Assembly (NCBI RefSeq): GCF_037975245.1 | Contig: NC_092580.1 | Coordinates: 29,727,501 to 29,787,500, forward strand | Direction: 5' to 3' | DNA length: 60,000 nt | Source: Apostichopus japonicus | Lineage: Eukaryota > Echinodermata > Holothuroidea > Aspidochirotida > Stichopodidae | Part shown: one piece after another, positions 34,301 through 49,300 of the stretch | Layout of the letters: every line of letters starts with the position of its first letter | Position numbering within the stretch: position 1 is the first letter of the stretch | Made by a program: the position numbers and the translations under genes | The notes under the pieces: generated by a model | Databases searched by the model: none | What the model was told of the DNA's origin: nothing | Seen by the model: only the letters and a program-made list of their open reading frames with translations

Positions 34301-37300
34301 CACTCTCACTGTTCCCAGGACTAAACTGAAAACCTATGGTGACCGTGCCTTTCCATCAGCCTGGCCCAAGCTCTGGAATGGTCTGCCCATATCTGTGCGG
34401 AGTTCTCCCACTCTCAGTCAGTTCAAGTCTTGCTTGAAGACTCATTTTTTTAAGTTGGCATTCTATTAGGGTTGTACAGCGCTATTGAATACTTCGTAGA
34501 TTTTAGCGCTTTATAAGTTCATTTATTATTATTATTTTGTTTACATTGAAGGAGCAGTAAAATTCTATACTACCAGTATGTAAAATACCGGTATACTAGT
34601 ACAGGCATACAATAGTAGCAATACCTTACAAGTAGAAGAAACCAAATGGTTGAATACCCTATTTAAAATCTACATGCTTTTATTTCCCGATAAAAAAATA
34701 TGAAAATTCCAGATGTATGGTTCTCTATATAATCTTTGGTCAAGACTTTGTCAATGTGTTTGCACATTTGCAAATCCCTTTTTTTCAATCCTGCTAAAAA
34801 AAATAAAACCCCAATCATTCTACCCTCACTCAACCTCCCCCACCCATCATCATGACCATCTACTATTAGGGTCAAAAACTCCATTGGAAACAAAACATAC
34901 CGTGGTTCATGATGACTCCGAAATCTATCAGGACCGAGGTATTTTGGCTTGTACCGAACATGGAGTCATAAACAGGGTCAAACTCTTCTTGGTAAAGATG
35001 CCAGCAGGCAAAATTTTCTCCCACCGAATCCAGCTGAACATCCATGATGGTGAGGAAGGCTTCATCTCCAGCTGTTGGCATGGTGATGTTGATGGTGAGG
35101 GGAGTAGTCATCGCGGGGAATGACATCTTGATGCTGTACCACTCTCGGGACCCAACCGTCATACTCACGTTGTCTGCAGACTGGTAGACTCTGAACTTTG
35201 GCTCAAAACTTGTCTGAAAATGACGAGAAACTTTCTTTATAAATTTTTATACTGTAGCTCTTAGAGACCCGAATTATAGGTCCGGCTTTTCCACGCATTC
35301 TTTAAATTCAAACATTTACCAAGTATTAAGATATAACAAAAATTTAAATAAAAAATTGGCTTCATTAGATCAGTGCACACTTTTTGTCTCTTTTAGATTC
35401 CAACATATGATTTAATAAATGATGACAGTGATTACAAACATGATGCAAACATATATTGAAAAAATAAATAAAATGAAAAAATAAATAAAATGAGGTTGCT
35501 CCGAAGACAATAATGGTATTGTCCATACAATAAATTTTTAGGTATGATTAAAACATACCATTTAATAAATTTGCTTCAAAATGGAAGAGCACATTATGTC
35601 GAAGATATCATATCTCAATAATGATGAAATATGATATAGACACACACCAAGTACAAAGAGTGTGCTGTAAAAGTAGAAATATTAGTCCCCCCATTATTTT
35701 CTGTGCTGTTTTTTTTTGTATTGTTGACATATTTACCTCAGATGTGATCACGTTTTCATCAGCAAAGAAGTTGGTCTGTAGACTGTATTCATTGAAGCTG
35801 TTGAGGTGGATGTGAGCACCCAGCCAAAATTCATCGCCATGGTTTATAGTGTCATTAAGAGCCAACCGCACTATCAGCTGTACACGAACCTAAAAGAGCC
35901 AATCAGAAATAGCCTCTATAACACGCAGCTGTAGGAAAAGTGGGGCTCTCAAACAAAGAGCCAATCAGAAATAGCCTCTATAACACGCAGCTGTAGGAAA
36001 AGTGGGGCTCTCAAACAAAGAGCAAATCAGAAATAGCCTCTTTGGTATGCAGCTGTAGGAAAAGTGGGGCTCGCAAACAAAGAACCATATCAGAAATAGC
36101 CTCTATAACATGCAGCTGTAGGAAAAGTGGGGCTCGCAAACAAAGAACCATATCAGAAATAGCCTCTATAACACGCAGCTGTAGGAAAAGTGGGGCTCGC
36201 AAACAAAGAACCATATCAGAAATAGCCTCTATAACACGCAGCTGTAGGAAAAGTGGGGCTCGCAAACATTTTTCGATTTCGTGCCCACTACTACAAAATT
36301 GGGACTTATTTTCCTTTTTATTGTGTCTTTCGCCTTTCATCTTGAAGAATATGTCAGTGGTTTGGATTAACATTATCAGAGAGGGCAGAAAATAATTAAG
36401 ATTCAATTTAATTTAACATTAAAACTTAAATTTCATGTTAACATAATTTTAAGTCACATACAATGTACTTTTCCAATCCTCGGACGGTTGATATGGCCAA
36501 AAAACAGATACGATTTTCAGTTGGGACATGTAAGATGAGTTTGCTTAACTTGGCAAAAAGTATTCACTAGTGTTTCAATCAGACAGGATTGGAAAACAGT
36601 TGCCAGTTGAAGATTTTGCAGAAATTCAAAATAAGATGGGTAATTAGTAATCAGTAAAAATAATAAGTAGTAATATTTCTTTTTTACCCTTTCTCACTGA
36701 TCTGAAGAAAAGTGCTGCCAGGGATGCAACTCAAGAAGTTGGAGGCAGAAAATGGTACCACGATACTAAACGAAAGCCTTTATTTTCTCATTTAGTCTAG
36801 ATTCGCCCCCTAAAAGTTTTTTAATCTTGTGTCCTTTTAGTAAACTCTGCTAGGCTGCAGTTTTCAGATACACTACAGTGAATGTAAATTGATCAGATGC
36901 TCACAAGTTTACAAACGTTCAATTAAAGCTACATCTGCGACTCATATTTATAGAGAAATGCAAAGTAAAACAAAGTAACCAAAACATTCTGTATTATGAA
37001 AAACAATTTATTTTGGAAGAAATAAGAGCAACTCCCCCCCCCCACACAAACAAACAAACAATGTGGTTGTGTTTTTGTTTCTTATCACACTTGATTGTAG
37101 AATTCTACTGTAAGATCTGAGTTTTGCTTCAACGATCAATTCCCCACATAGATGAATATGCATTGCCTATAAAAGTACGCAAATTAATTACTAACTAACG
37201 AGGTGGACTCGGGGGTCTTCTTCAGCAAATCAGCCACTGCAGTATTCATGTACTGTCTGAGGTATAATAAAGCGCCTTTTCAATTAACAAAGCATTAATT

Positions 37301-40300
37301 ATCGACAAGAGAAAAGAACTTACTCTATTCTTAGATGACAGTAGAGGCAAGCCGAGGTCGGCTTGCATGTTATTGATAGCTCCAACATCGAGAGAGGCCA
37401 TGTCGGTGTTTTCGTCTTCCATGGTGGAGCTGTATTTGGTGTCGTAAAATGTGCCGTTCATGCACGGAATGTTCCATCCGGATTCCACCACTCTGACCTC
37501 GCATATGGTGGTCTGATGAGGGTTACCGTGGTCACCGTAAAATTCAAACTTGTAATCGGCTGTGGAGTCGTACGGAATGTAGACATCAAGATTGAAGACG
37601 GCTGCCCCTCCTATGGTGACATACGTCTCCGAGGTGAGTTTGTCAAATTCTGTTTCTGGAATTGTTGGCTGTGGAAGGAAACCAATAGTGGGTTCGCCTT
37701 ATGTAATGTTTTTCATCAATCTTTTACAACCTTATAAAAGACAAAAATCATCAAATTGATTGATAATGGGATTCAAACTTGACGAAAAGGGCTCGTGATG
37801 AACGGTTAAACAATTTTGATTGAGGTTAACTGGAAAATTTGGGTTCTAATAGCTATGATTTAGTCTATGAACATAGAACTTTTAACATATTTTTATAAAT
37901 TTTTCATAATTATTCTTCAAAAGTTGTATCTTACTCATCATCACTTTTAAAGAATGTACACAGACAGATGGAATGAAATCTTGTACCAATGGTCATTATG
38001 ATCACGACATTATTTGAATTATTAAATTAGGAACACAATTAAATTATACCTATGGAAAATATGTAGTAATTGCAATTAATATTTGTTAATTAGGTTAAAA
38101 CCTAATCAAAACGAATTAAAATTGATAAAGTTTCTGAAAAACTTTCCTGAAAAATGAGTTTCCAATAAAATGAAAAACAAAATTGTTTACCATTTCAAAA
38201 TAACCTGGTGAATCTATCTTTATTTTTAAAAAATGAACATATTTGCTGTAATTGATGTTTTGTCTAGGTATTTTGCCATGGTGCCTAATGAGACAAAAAT
38301 GTGCATGTTCATACATGCTTGTCAAGTTTTTATGCATAAAAAATGACTACAGTATATTTTTGTGTTTCTTGCATTAAGAAACATGTCCACCTAAACTTGA
38401 TTGATCAGGTATTATTTGATTACAAAGACTGCTAGCCTAGTGCACCTATAAATTTAATTTAATTTTCGTCAAATGTTTTTATTTTTCTCCGGCATATTTA
38501 ACAAACTTTCTATTGTTGTTTGCACATTTCCCTCGTTGTATATGAAAACCCTAACTATAGCTGGCTTTTAAAATATCGGAGTTTGTAATGAAATTACCAA
38601 ATCGGTGCTTTGAGGAAATGGATCCACTTCGATCAATCGAGCTGCTCCCCACATGTTTGTCTCCCCCACCAAAGCTGCGATGTCTAACGCCTGTAGTTGA
38701 CTCTGAATGAGCTCCTGCTGATCTACGGCGGTCAAGTTGTTCCATTCGGTCAGGTTGAACCACGACACCCCAGAGTCTTCTAGCTTGACCACCACCTGGG
38801 CGATCATTCTATTTCTGTTGGGGTCGGTAGTCGTTCCTGCACCTAGAGGTTCAAACGAACAACCGTAGCATTTCACAAATTGAATCGGTGGTTTTGGTAA
38901 ATATAGGTAATTTTACTGACAGATCAAAGAACTTTCTTCCATTCTCTCTGCCATTCTCTGCTCCCCCTTCTCATCGCCCTCCAAAATGGCCACAAACTAG
39001 TGTTATCCTTGAAAATTTAATGGATTGAATATAAGTTAATGAGTCAATGGTTAACTTTCTGAAATCTTACGAAAGGGATAAAAGTGTACTTCCTCTCATG
39101 CATTAAGTGGAGCCTGCAGGTTCAACTTGTACCTCCCTCATCAACCCACTTTCCTGCCCCCCCCCTCCCACCACCTCTTTCCCTTCCCCCTCTTTGGGTG
39201 TATTGTATCTTAAATTGAGATGATTCACCTGTATTACGAACAATACCCAGGTCCAAGAGTGCTCTGTCTCGATGGCCATCCTCCTCGAATGATAAGTATG
39301 TAGCATCAATGTCATTTCCGAAGCAAGGAATATTGTAACCTGTGGTAAACACTCTGTTTCTACAGATAGATAAAGTGTTATTGGGTGTTGTTACGTCCAG
39401 CTGATAGGACGCCACAGAATCGACGGGCGTGAAGATGTCCACGTAGAAGACAGCCGTGTCGCCAACCTTCAGGACGTCCTTCCGTCCTGGTTTCAGATAT
39501 ACGTCAAACTGAGGTTGCTCGTCCATCTGAAGTTGAGTGAAAACCACATTTAGGAATGTTTTTGGCTTAAAAAAGAACTTGTTATTTGAGAAATAAATGG
39601 CCAGAAATTGACCATCAGAATGCAGCCAAATGCAGCGTTAATTCTGGAACTTTTAATTACTACTTGCTTTAACCTTAGGAGAGAGAGAATTAAGTGTACT
39701 AACCAATATTCATTCTACTCCTAGTCATTTGCTATAAACCAAACAATCTCTTTCCAACCAATTCGTTCTTCAGTAGTTCAGCCACTATAAAAGCCTTATC
39801 TCACTTGACTAACAATTTATAATTAAAGGGAGTGAAGACTCGCGCACAAAAAACTGTCTGATGCCGGTTATCTGACCTAGTTTCGAATGAGGTGTAACAG
39901 AAGTGTTAAACACCACCATCGATCCCAGAAAATACACACAGCTTGCTACCGTCGGTAATTAGACATTAGTGTACAGTCAATACATGCAGCTACGGTCAAT
40001 ACCTACAACACAGTGTACATAGCAGCGATGGACATCTCAGGTCTAGATAAAAGATAACAAGGTATCACTTTTCATTACAGTCTGCATTTTGTAGCGACAA
40101 CAAAAAAACTTCACTTGCAAGCAACGAAAAGTTAACTTTCTCAAAGGGCGGCATGTGGTTTGGGGTGAGTCTTCAATGCCTTTAATTTGTAATGTTTTTT
40201 AAATTCCTCTCCATTCAGCTACACATCCCCAACCACACTGTTCTTCCATTTATACTTCATTAAGTTGTAGTAACTGTTTTCCACTCCTAGTTTGGTCTGG

Positions 40301-43300
40301 ACAAGGTCAACATGGTTTTAGTTGAATTTAGCTTAAAGCTGTTCTAGCTACCTGGTTGTGAGGAGGTGGGTTCTAAGATCTACTTTAATATTGATGGAAG
40401 TCAAATTCATTTGCATTATATTTTGTAATTTATGTTAAGTACCATGAGTAGAAGCTGCATTCCTCTTTTATTTTTCATTTTTTGGGGGGGTTTTCAGTTA
40501 TATTGGCAGAGAGCCTTGAATCCTCCATTGTATTATATATTTTGTGCTGCCTTTATGTTGCACCCTGGTGGGTCCTGGTTACAGAAGGTTTGCCTGTGTG
40601 ACTGCATGAAACATTTACAACCCACCGTGTCTTTTTCCTGGTTGCTTCTATTGCTAAATGCTTTATGAAAATTCTGCGTGAAAAGTGGCTTTCATCTACT
40701 ATGCTTCAATTAATTCACTTACTTCTTCTATTGTTGGTGTTTCCAGTTCCAATACATAATTCACGTCTTCTGTCAGAAAGCCCGTCCAGCCGTAATTGGC
40801 TTCCACGGTCACATTGATTTCCATCCCTTGGACCAGATCAGGGTGATCCTCATAGTGAACTTGAACCTCAAACGTAAAGGTGCTGTCAATTTCAGCTGAA
40901 ATATGACAGAAAAATATTATGATGATGAATTTTGCTAATCTTGGCCCCCCCCCCCCCTCAAAAGAAAAAAATCCACAATTCAAATTAATGCTTTCACCTT
41001 CCCATCTTAGATTAGAACCTAATCATTTGAGATGACATTAGACCTTGTATAACAATGGAGATCTTCAGCGTTTGTGCAGAGGCTCACTGGGTCCTAATAC
41101 ATGTGATCTACTTAAAAATCTCCAAAGGATGTTGTACCGTGCTGTAAACATAGCATATCTCAATAAATGTGCTACTTGTGAAAATATTTTTAATTTTTTT
41201 TTTAATTATTAACAAGATTATCTACGAGAAGAATCACAGGTATCTGTGGCCAGTAAATTCCATTTCGGGGTGTCTTGGATACAATGTTACTGACGCTCAA
41301 AGCTTAAACTCAGTTGAGCGGACTTGAAAGCGAAATACTTTTTGACTAGCAGCCTTGTGTAAAGTTGCCAAACAAATATTGGGAAACATTTTTTTCTTAA
41401 ATGTGATGGTTATGAGAATTAAAAACTATATGTTCGTTCTAATATATCACACTATGTGTGAATTAGGCAGTGTGCAGGTACTTTGCACGACATGTGTCCA
41501 CCATCAAAGCTTCATCAAGGAAATTTTCAGTGACTTCAGAGACCGCAGCATGTAAAGTTTCGTGGAACTAGAATAGACTAATATGACAGCGCCCTCTGCA
41601 TGACCCACAGCGCCCTCTGTAACCAACAGCGCCCTCTGTGGTTTACAGAAGGCATGGCTGAAGTCCCCATTGAAAGTACACTTTAAGGGTTACCCAATGG
41701 ACGAGCAGTCTACTCTAAATTTAATCAACTTTGGAGTCTATCATGCATAATATTCTTATTTAATTTCATGTCAAACAACCAAGTCAAGGTCAAGGTTCTA
41801 TAAATACGATAAGTTTTTAAAAATGAATCTTATTTCATACTTAGCTAACCAATATCCTATAAATTACTTAGACCATACGACACGAATGTTCGCCAATGAC
41901 CGATACATATTTTACAGTGTGTGTACCTTCTTCCATAACATCTGTCAAGGTATTTGACACAGTCTGTAGATCGATAACGTATTGATCGATCGGTCCATCT
42001 CCAGCCATCGAATATCCATTGACCTCTGTCCTGTTTCCCCCGTAGCAGTAGAAGTTCTTGCCGATATCTTGGATAGCCACCCTACAGATGCTTAGAAGAG
42101 GCTGTCCATTCAGTGAAGGGGTCGTTATGTTCAGGATGAGAGGGCTGTACGTGGTCCCTGGGGGTACACGAAGTCGGATTTCAAAGGCGGCACCAGTGTG
42201 AGGGTAAATATAGTTTGTGGCCCCTCGCCTTAGGAGGCTCAGCTGAGGCTAAAAGAAGATGTATGGATAAGAATGCAGTTGAATTTTAGAATGAGATGAT
42301 ATTGACATGACACATGAATACTCAAATTAACTGTTAAAGAGATGCCTATGCTGCTTATACGACTGCACAATAGATTGCAGTTAATACTGACCATTACCTA
42401 ATATGTAGGTGCTGGAATTATCTGAGTTGGAAAATAATAAATAAAGAAGAACACACCTATCCAGGGGTATGGTATCGCCGTCAAATGGCTTTACAAGGCC
42501 ATGGACTTGCAATCTAAGGATTGCAGGTAGTTCAACTCCTGGCCAGATCATTACGTTTGTGTCCTTGGGCAAGGCAGCAATTTACTTCCATTGCCTATCT
42601 TTGGTGGCTGGACCCCTATGGGATGTCCCCTCAGGGACACATTGATGTGGCGCACTGTAGTGTCACAGAAGCGACTGTTTGAATTGTGCACACTTAGGTG
42701 TGTGGGTGTGACAAGCTACCAATGACTCGGGTTCAAATGTTGTAAAAGTCATGGGAGAATGCCTTGATTTGATACAAGACTGCATACCTTGAAACTTGAG
42801 CTGTTTATCCCCCCACCCCCAACCCATCCCATCTACATGCAGATTCAATATAGAGTACACTTCTAATTAGTGACGAAGTGCCAAGAATGGCTGTGACTAA
42901 ACAGTTCAAATACAGGCCCAACCACCATTCATATTACAAAACATTAGCAATAGGTAATAAAATCACATATGCAAAATTGATATCTATATAAGTGCAACAA
43001 CTCATGCATCCCCCCATAACCCACCAGCCGCCCTCCACCAACAACCCAACCTCCTTACTCTCCTGCCGAGACATAAAAAAGAGTCGATACGACCGTACCT
43101 GGAGAACGGTTGCGGCATATTCCTTTGGTTGGTTTTCAAAGGCAACGATTGGTGATCTGATAACCAGTAAATTGTCGAAGTCTTGCCTCTCGTACCGTAC
43201 GCCTGCAGTAACGTCTAACTCTGTTCCGTTGACTGTACCTGTAAACCATCGCAGGCGAAGAAAGAATAGGTGTGATTCACTGCATGAACGCTACCTCTGT

Positions 43301-46300
43301 TCACCTAATATCATTTCAAAAATATTGCTGCAAGGAATCCCAACATAATTCTTACAATTTTTAGAAACAACAATTCAATTCTCCGGCAGAACAAATTCTT
43401 CCAACTTGACGGTTATATACAGACGGTCCTGTGACCGTGTTTAATGTGTAGACAATGCCGTTCTTTGCTTTTCCCACTTTAATTATTATTCCTCCACATT
43501 GTCAATTTTATACAAGTGAATCCCATCTTCCCCCTATAACAGCTCGGGCAATATTTATCTTTCACTTTTTGCCCCAAAAATCTGTAATATTCTGTAATTC
43601 CCCTGAACCTATCACTGGTCAAATTTCAGATTAACACTCCGTATCATTATCTTCTTCCTGTTTTAGTTTGTCTTTTTTATGTTCTACTGTACAGTCAAAC
43701 AAGAGAACAGAATGCACATCATACACACAACAGCAACTTCACAGCTAAACTCTTCAAGTAAGGAACTGAAAATCCTCTGTTTTTGCTAATTGTCCCAAAT
43801 TTGATCTATGACTTCTGAATGATACTAGCATACAAAACACTAGCACTTAATTTGAAATAGTGATGTACTTACCCACCCTCAATTTAGTATTTTCGGCTGT
43901 ATCTTTTACCTTGTCTAAATTGTCAATGGTATTCATATAGAAGGCATTATAAACATCTTCTAAAATTGAATGTGAAAGATTTTTAACAAAATATAAAACC
44001 GCATGAAAGCTGGTATCCCAAATAAAAAAAAAAGGAAAATTTCCTCATAGCAATAAAAAGGTGACTACTCACTTGAGACGCTGGCCAGAAGCTCGGCGCT
44101 GATGTGTATTTTCAGCTTGTTGTCATCTGCCAAGTGTCGAAGTCCAACATTTGTGATCCGTCCAAAGTTGAATTGGGCATAATCAGCAGAAATAGTATCC
44201 TAGATAGATTGAAAAAAATATACAGCTAAATTTTTCAGGCTCAAATATGTCACAGAAAAAATAATAAATTTGACCCATATTACTTACTTCTTTCTTGAAG
44301 AATCAAGTTTCCCGCAAAATTTGGCCTAACTGAGACTTGGCAAATTGCAAGTTGATTATAATAGTAATTAAGAACACTCCCACTCAAATTTTGCCAACGA
44401 CTGACTCATTTCATCACTAAATAACTATAAAAATATTTTATTGTTTCAATAAAATTTATACCTGAACTACTCTCTTTTTATCATCTCAAAATGATACATT
44501 ATATAAGTTGCTGCTGTTACCTACCAGCCTGAATCTCTTTATGACAACAACTTGAAAGCAGAGTTCCTTATGTAAATTATTACAGGCATATATATGGGCA
44601 AAAATTGAATAATTTGGATATAATTTATGCAACCAGCCAGACCTATTGTGCACATGTATTTCTAAGATGGGATGGCAGTTATATATGTTGCAAATGGAGA
44701 AAGATATTAAGTACATACATGATTTCATCTCCATATCTTCAATATAAAATGGACAGTTTGATAAATGAATAAATTTGTTCATACTTCTCTGTAATATTCC
44801 GGTACCAGGTCTGCAGCACATGGTATGTTGTACCCTCTGTACAACACCTTTGCCTCGCAGATGCTCAGGATGGCATCCCCGCTGGGGGTCATCGGCATTG
44901 AGAAATCCACCACAAATGACGAAGTGGTGTTTTCGGGGATGTCGACCTCTAGCACGAAACCCACAGCGCCCCCAATCACTACAGCATTTCCATCAACGGG
45001 ATAAAACTGGATAACTGGGTCCACGAGCTGAAATGGTAATGAAATGTTGGCAAATTTGAACCCAAACTATCTTCTTGAACAAACCATTTTTGTTCTATCT
45101 CTAGGCTAGTTTCTCAGATATTTTATATTCATATTCGAGCATTAAAATTTAATGCTATAACACGTAAAAGAATTACTGTGTACTTTCAATATTTGTGAGA
45201 CTTTCTTACAGAACTTGCATTATTTATTTGTTTTCTTGAAACGCTACGATTTCTCAACAACTCAAGTTTTAATGAGATTAAATAATAATACTAAGCAAAA
45301 CTGTACTTTGCTACATTGTGTGCATAACCCTGGTGCAGCAATGAAATAAAACATACACGGTAAGAAAGACATCTCTTGCCAACATTGTAAATGTATATAG
45401 TATTTATTTGCCAATAAATGTTTAACAATAACCAAAGCAAGACCTTCAATAGATCTTCAATATTTTGTTTTATTTGCCTCTTACCATATTAGGGTCACTC
45501 TGTGCTGCAGCAGTAATGGCCACCTGGTTTGAATAGATTCTGTATCCGTCAATGTCCAGGGCTACACCGAACCAGTACTTAGTATTCTCAATCACCTCCG
45601 CGCTGTTTGTCAGGTGTATGACAGCCTGCGTGTAGATCTTGTTATCTTCGCCGTTCTCATTACCATTTCTCAATCCTGTGATGAAACCACAAGACCCAAA
45701 GACACTTTCAGTTAATCAACAGATTCATTTAATGAATATTAAATTTATTTTTAGGACTTGCAAAGAGACAAAAAAGAAAATAATCATAAAAGGGACAGTG
45801 GGGATTTATACATAAGTATTTTCATACTGAAGTTTAACCAAAAGATATGGCACATATTGCTTATTAAAATATAAACATATAGCCAAACTTAATTCCTCCA
45901 TTGTATGTAAGTTTGTGATAAATCTTTAGCAATTTATATTTTTAGTTACCTCTGTACTTGGATCGTTTCTTTGCTTTCCTCTGGATTATACTAAACCAAA
46001 ATGGGTTGTGATTATTTGTCCCCCCCCCACAACCTGCCCCACCCTTACTTCCCCTCCAACTGTTGTTATGGTGAACATCTGATTGAAAAAGCTTAAATAT
46101 CTAGTGGAACATAGGACTTGGGTGTCTGAGGTCACTGCTTTGCATCCCACTCTTGTCCAAACTTCCTATTCTCATCATTGTATTTTACAATAATTGTCTT
46201 ACTGTACTATAGTTTCTCATACTTATTTATATTTAAACATTGACTATGATTTAATCTATTTTACTATTTACATACTTCTAAAATTGTTTTGGACTATATG

Positions 46301-49300
46301 CGTTTAACTTTTTAGTATCTTTAAGTACAGGTCTGTTTTATATATTGTTGCTTTTGGCTTTTACAGTTTTTTGCCTTATTGGTTCTATATATTTAATATT
46401 TTGGTTTTTGTTACTATTTGTTTTTAGGTTTTACATTTGTAAAGCGCTTTGAGCAGCTTTGCTGATTATGCGGTATATAAATTTTACTTATTATTATTAT
46501 CCACCATTCAGAGAATGTCTACATATATTCTACATTACACTATTAAATGAAATTTTGCTTTTTCAACAAGCAAAGCTCATTAGCATTATTTTTGAGATGG
46601 ATACATTTCCCCTAATATATTCCAAGTCATGTAAAATATATTGTGGAGGGCAGAAGAATACTTGATATGGGTGAACAGTTCTACAGTAAATTACTATTAT
46701 GCCCAGTTCATATAATTTTACATAATGACTGAAGTTAAATGTTGAATGCAACTGAGGTTGAATGAACAATAATTACATACTGATATAATAATACATAAAT
46801 GTTGTCATTTTTCCCTTTAAACCTATTACTTGGTATAGACAATGAAAAGTAGTCATTATCTTACCTGGATTGACGATAGAACCAAGTTCTAACCTGGCTA
46901 TCTGCGTTGTCTGTGTTTCATTGTCTTGGTAGTATGACATCTGAGGCAATAACTCTGGCATGCAGTTAAAGTTGGACCCTTTCCATGAAGAAAAAAATAA
47001 ATAAGAAATACTGATGAAAACATCCAGCAACCAGATTTGTATTACAAGTACAACACTATGTGTACAGGTTTCAAGTAGAATTCCCCTTGGAGTGAGTATC
47101 ATTGCAGCAGAGAAACCGAAGACATGAAAGCCAAAGAGAAAAATCGGAGCGTCCGGGGTTGTAGGTCCCTGGTATTTGAAGTTGGGGTCCCGGCCCCATT
47201 TTTAAGGTCATCAAAATGTTTTGGAGAGTCGCAAAGAAATATGAAAGGGAGAAAACAAAAAATTGCAGATATTCTCATATAAAAATCCTTGATTTGCCTC
47301 TGGCACTTCCATAAAGGTACTTGAATTCACCTCCCCCTGCCTCCTCTCCACCTTCCTTCACAGCTCTGGATAAATGTAGTCCCCATATATGCTTGCAATT
47401 ATTAAATGAGAAATTATTTCATGCTAGTCAACAACGTTACCTGTGCCAAGATATCCCAGGAAACAGACTGTCATGACAGGGTCAGAGGTAAAATTATCAG
47501 CTAATACTTCCATGTAAACCTTCTGAGCAAAGTTCAGGAGAGTAAAGTCAATGGCAAAGACCGCAGATGAATCGATGCCCACAGACGAGGGCCCGATCAC
47601 ATTCACGGAAGGGGATTGAGGAATCTGGAACGAGAATTGTCAACCATTTCATTTCAGTTTTACAAATGTAGGCTAATTTATAAATGGAATCGTAAGGAAA
47701 TTGATATTTCTATAAATAAATAATGAATTATGAAAAGATTGTACAACCATTCTAAGGTTCCAAGTTGAATAAACAGAGCAGCTCTGTACAGACGAAAACT
47801 TTATATATTTTTTAAGTTTCTTTCATTTATATCATGACAACATACACCCTAGCTCTGACAACAAACTTATGCAGTTTTAAAGTTTCTTAAAAAAATCCAC
47901 CTTACCCTCAAGCATTTGTAATGCTAAGCTGTCAATCTTTTTTTGTTGTTGAGACTTTTAGTATGAGTACAAGAGCAGGACCCTTATAGCATGGTGAAGA
48001 GTAGTTAATCTTACACTAGTTATATATACCCTAGATTTCCCAAGTTCCCAAATGTGAGTACATATACATGAGGGTGGGTAATAGTATAGGATAATTCTAG
48101 AAAATATAACTATGGGTACAATCTCACCATGGCTTTATCTAGAGACAGAGTGGTTGTCATGGATACCTCTCCAAAGGCACTCATTTTGAAATATGGTTGA
48201 TCAGGATCAAAGTTTTATTAGTATTAATTCAAATTTGCCTTACAGACTGAAAAAAAATGATCCTGTCAGGAGTGATCAATAGTTTTTATTTCCCTTACCC
48301 ATTCAGAGCTATCGTCAGTTGCTGTAAAACTAAACTGTCCGATCCAAATGTTGTCTGTGTTTTCGTAAAGAATACCAGCCGAAATGACATAGTTCTCTGT
48401 GTCATACTGAGTGGCGTTGTTGTACTCCAAGATGGCGTTAAACGAGACTTCAATCTGGCTAGCCTCATCATTGGCTGTATTGGTGCCGGAGTTTGTGACT
48501 GACCCCAGGTCAAGAATGACCTGGTCATACTAAATCGGACAGAACCAAGGTATAAGAAGTTGCAACGAATGGAGAAATCAAAGTTTATCGACAATGTTTT
48601 GATGACTAAAAAAGGCTACATAGTAAAATAATGATTTCATATTTCATAATCATTTCACTGCCTACATTTCTCAAAGCATGTTTTAATTTTCTGGGACATC
48701 TTGCTGTCCAAGTTCAAGCTCCTCAAATGCATGGGAAAAATTTGGAACGTAGGGCCAGTGAGACATCTGAACAGGATTGACATATCCATGGAAGACTCAC
48801 TCAACAATACAGCAAAATGCCATTTTGAATATGTAATGAGAATCTGGGTCCTGTTGGGATTTTGAACAAGGAACCTTATGGTTGTGTGCCAGGTGCTCTA
48901 ACCATGTGCTACACTGCTTTGTCATTTGTACATCAGTCACATAAATAATAAGGGTATCCACTGTCTTCCAGGGAAACAATGGGACGGAGTAAAAAAGAAA
49001 AACTTAACAAAGGAATTCAAGATGTAAAATTCATGCTTACCTTGTAATCCCCATTCTTTGCCTCAAATACTGGAACGATGCTAGCAGCATCTACACCTTG
49101 AATGTTATTACCAATGTGGGATAACTGAGGGTTGCAGAAAGTAAACACAGCAGTTGTTTCATATGGGGCCAAAAGTTCGATCTTTAGGTCGGTTGTTAGG
49201 ACAGGAAGCCATATTGTCAATTTGAAAGGAACCGTGTCTGCTATGTTCACTTCAGATGCATCAGCAAAATCACCAAGCTTCTCGACGAAAAAGGTTATTT

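Noticed and set aside
34713-35123. 136-codon plus-strand frame
   Set aside because: Antisense shadow of exon 19 plus intron; no recognisable feature.
36011-36406. Long open frames on both strands across 36.0 to 36.4 kb
   Set aside because: They come from the 63-bp tandem array, whose period is a multiple of three. No homology or splice logic supports a protein.
43908-43959. Shorter form of exon 11 ending at the inner GTAAAA donor
   Set aside because: It would end in phase 0, but exon 12 needs phase 1. The GTAAGT donor at 43,872 fits both phase and consensus.
48295-48594. 99-codon minus-strand frame rich in T, R and L
   Set aside because: Wrong phase of exon 5. The correct frame carries LDLGSVTNSG and joins its neighbours in phase.
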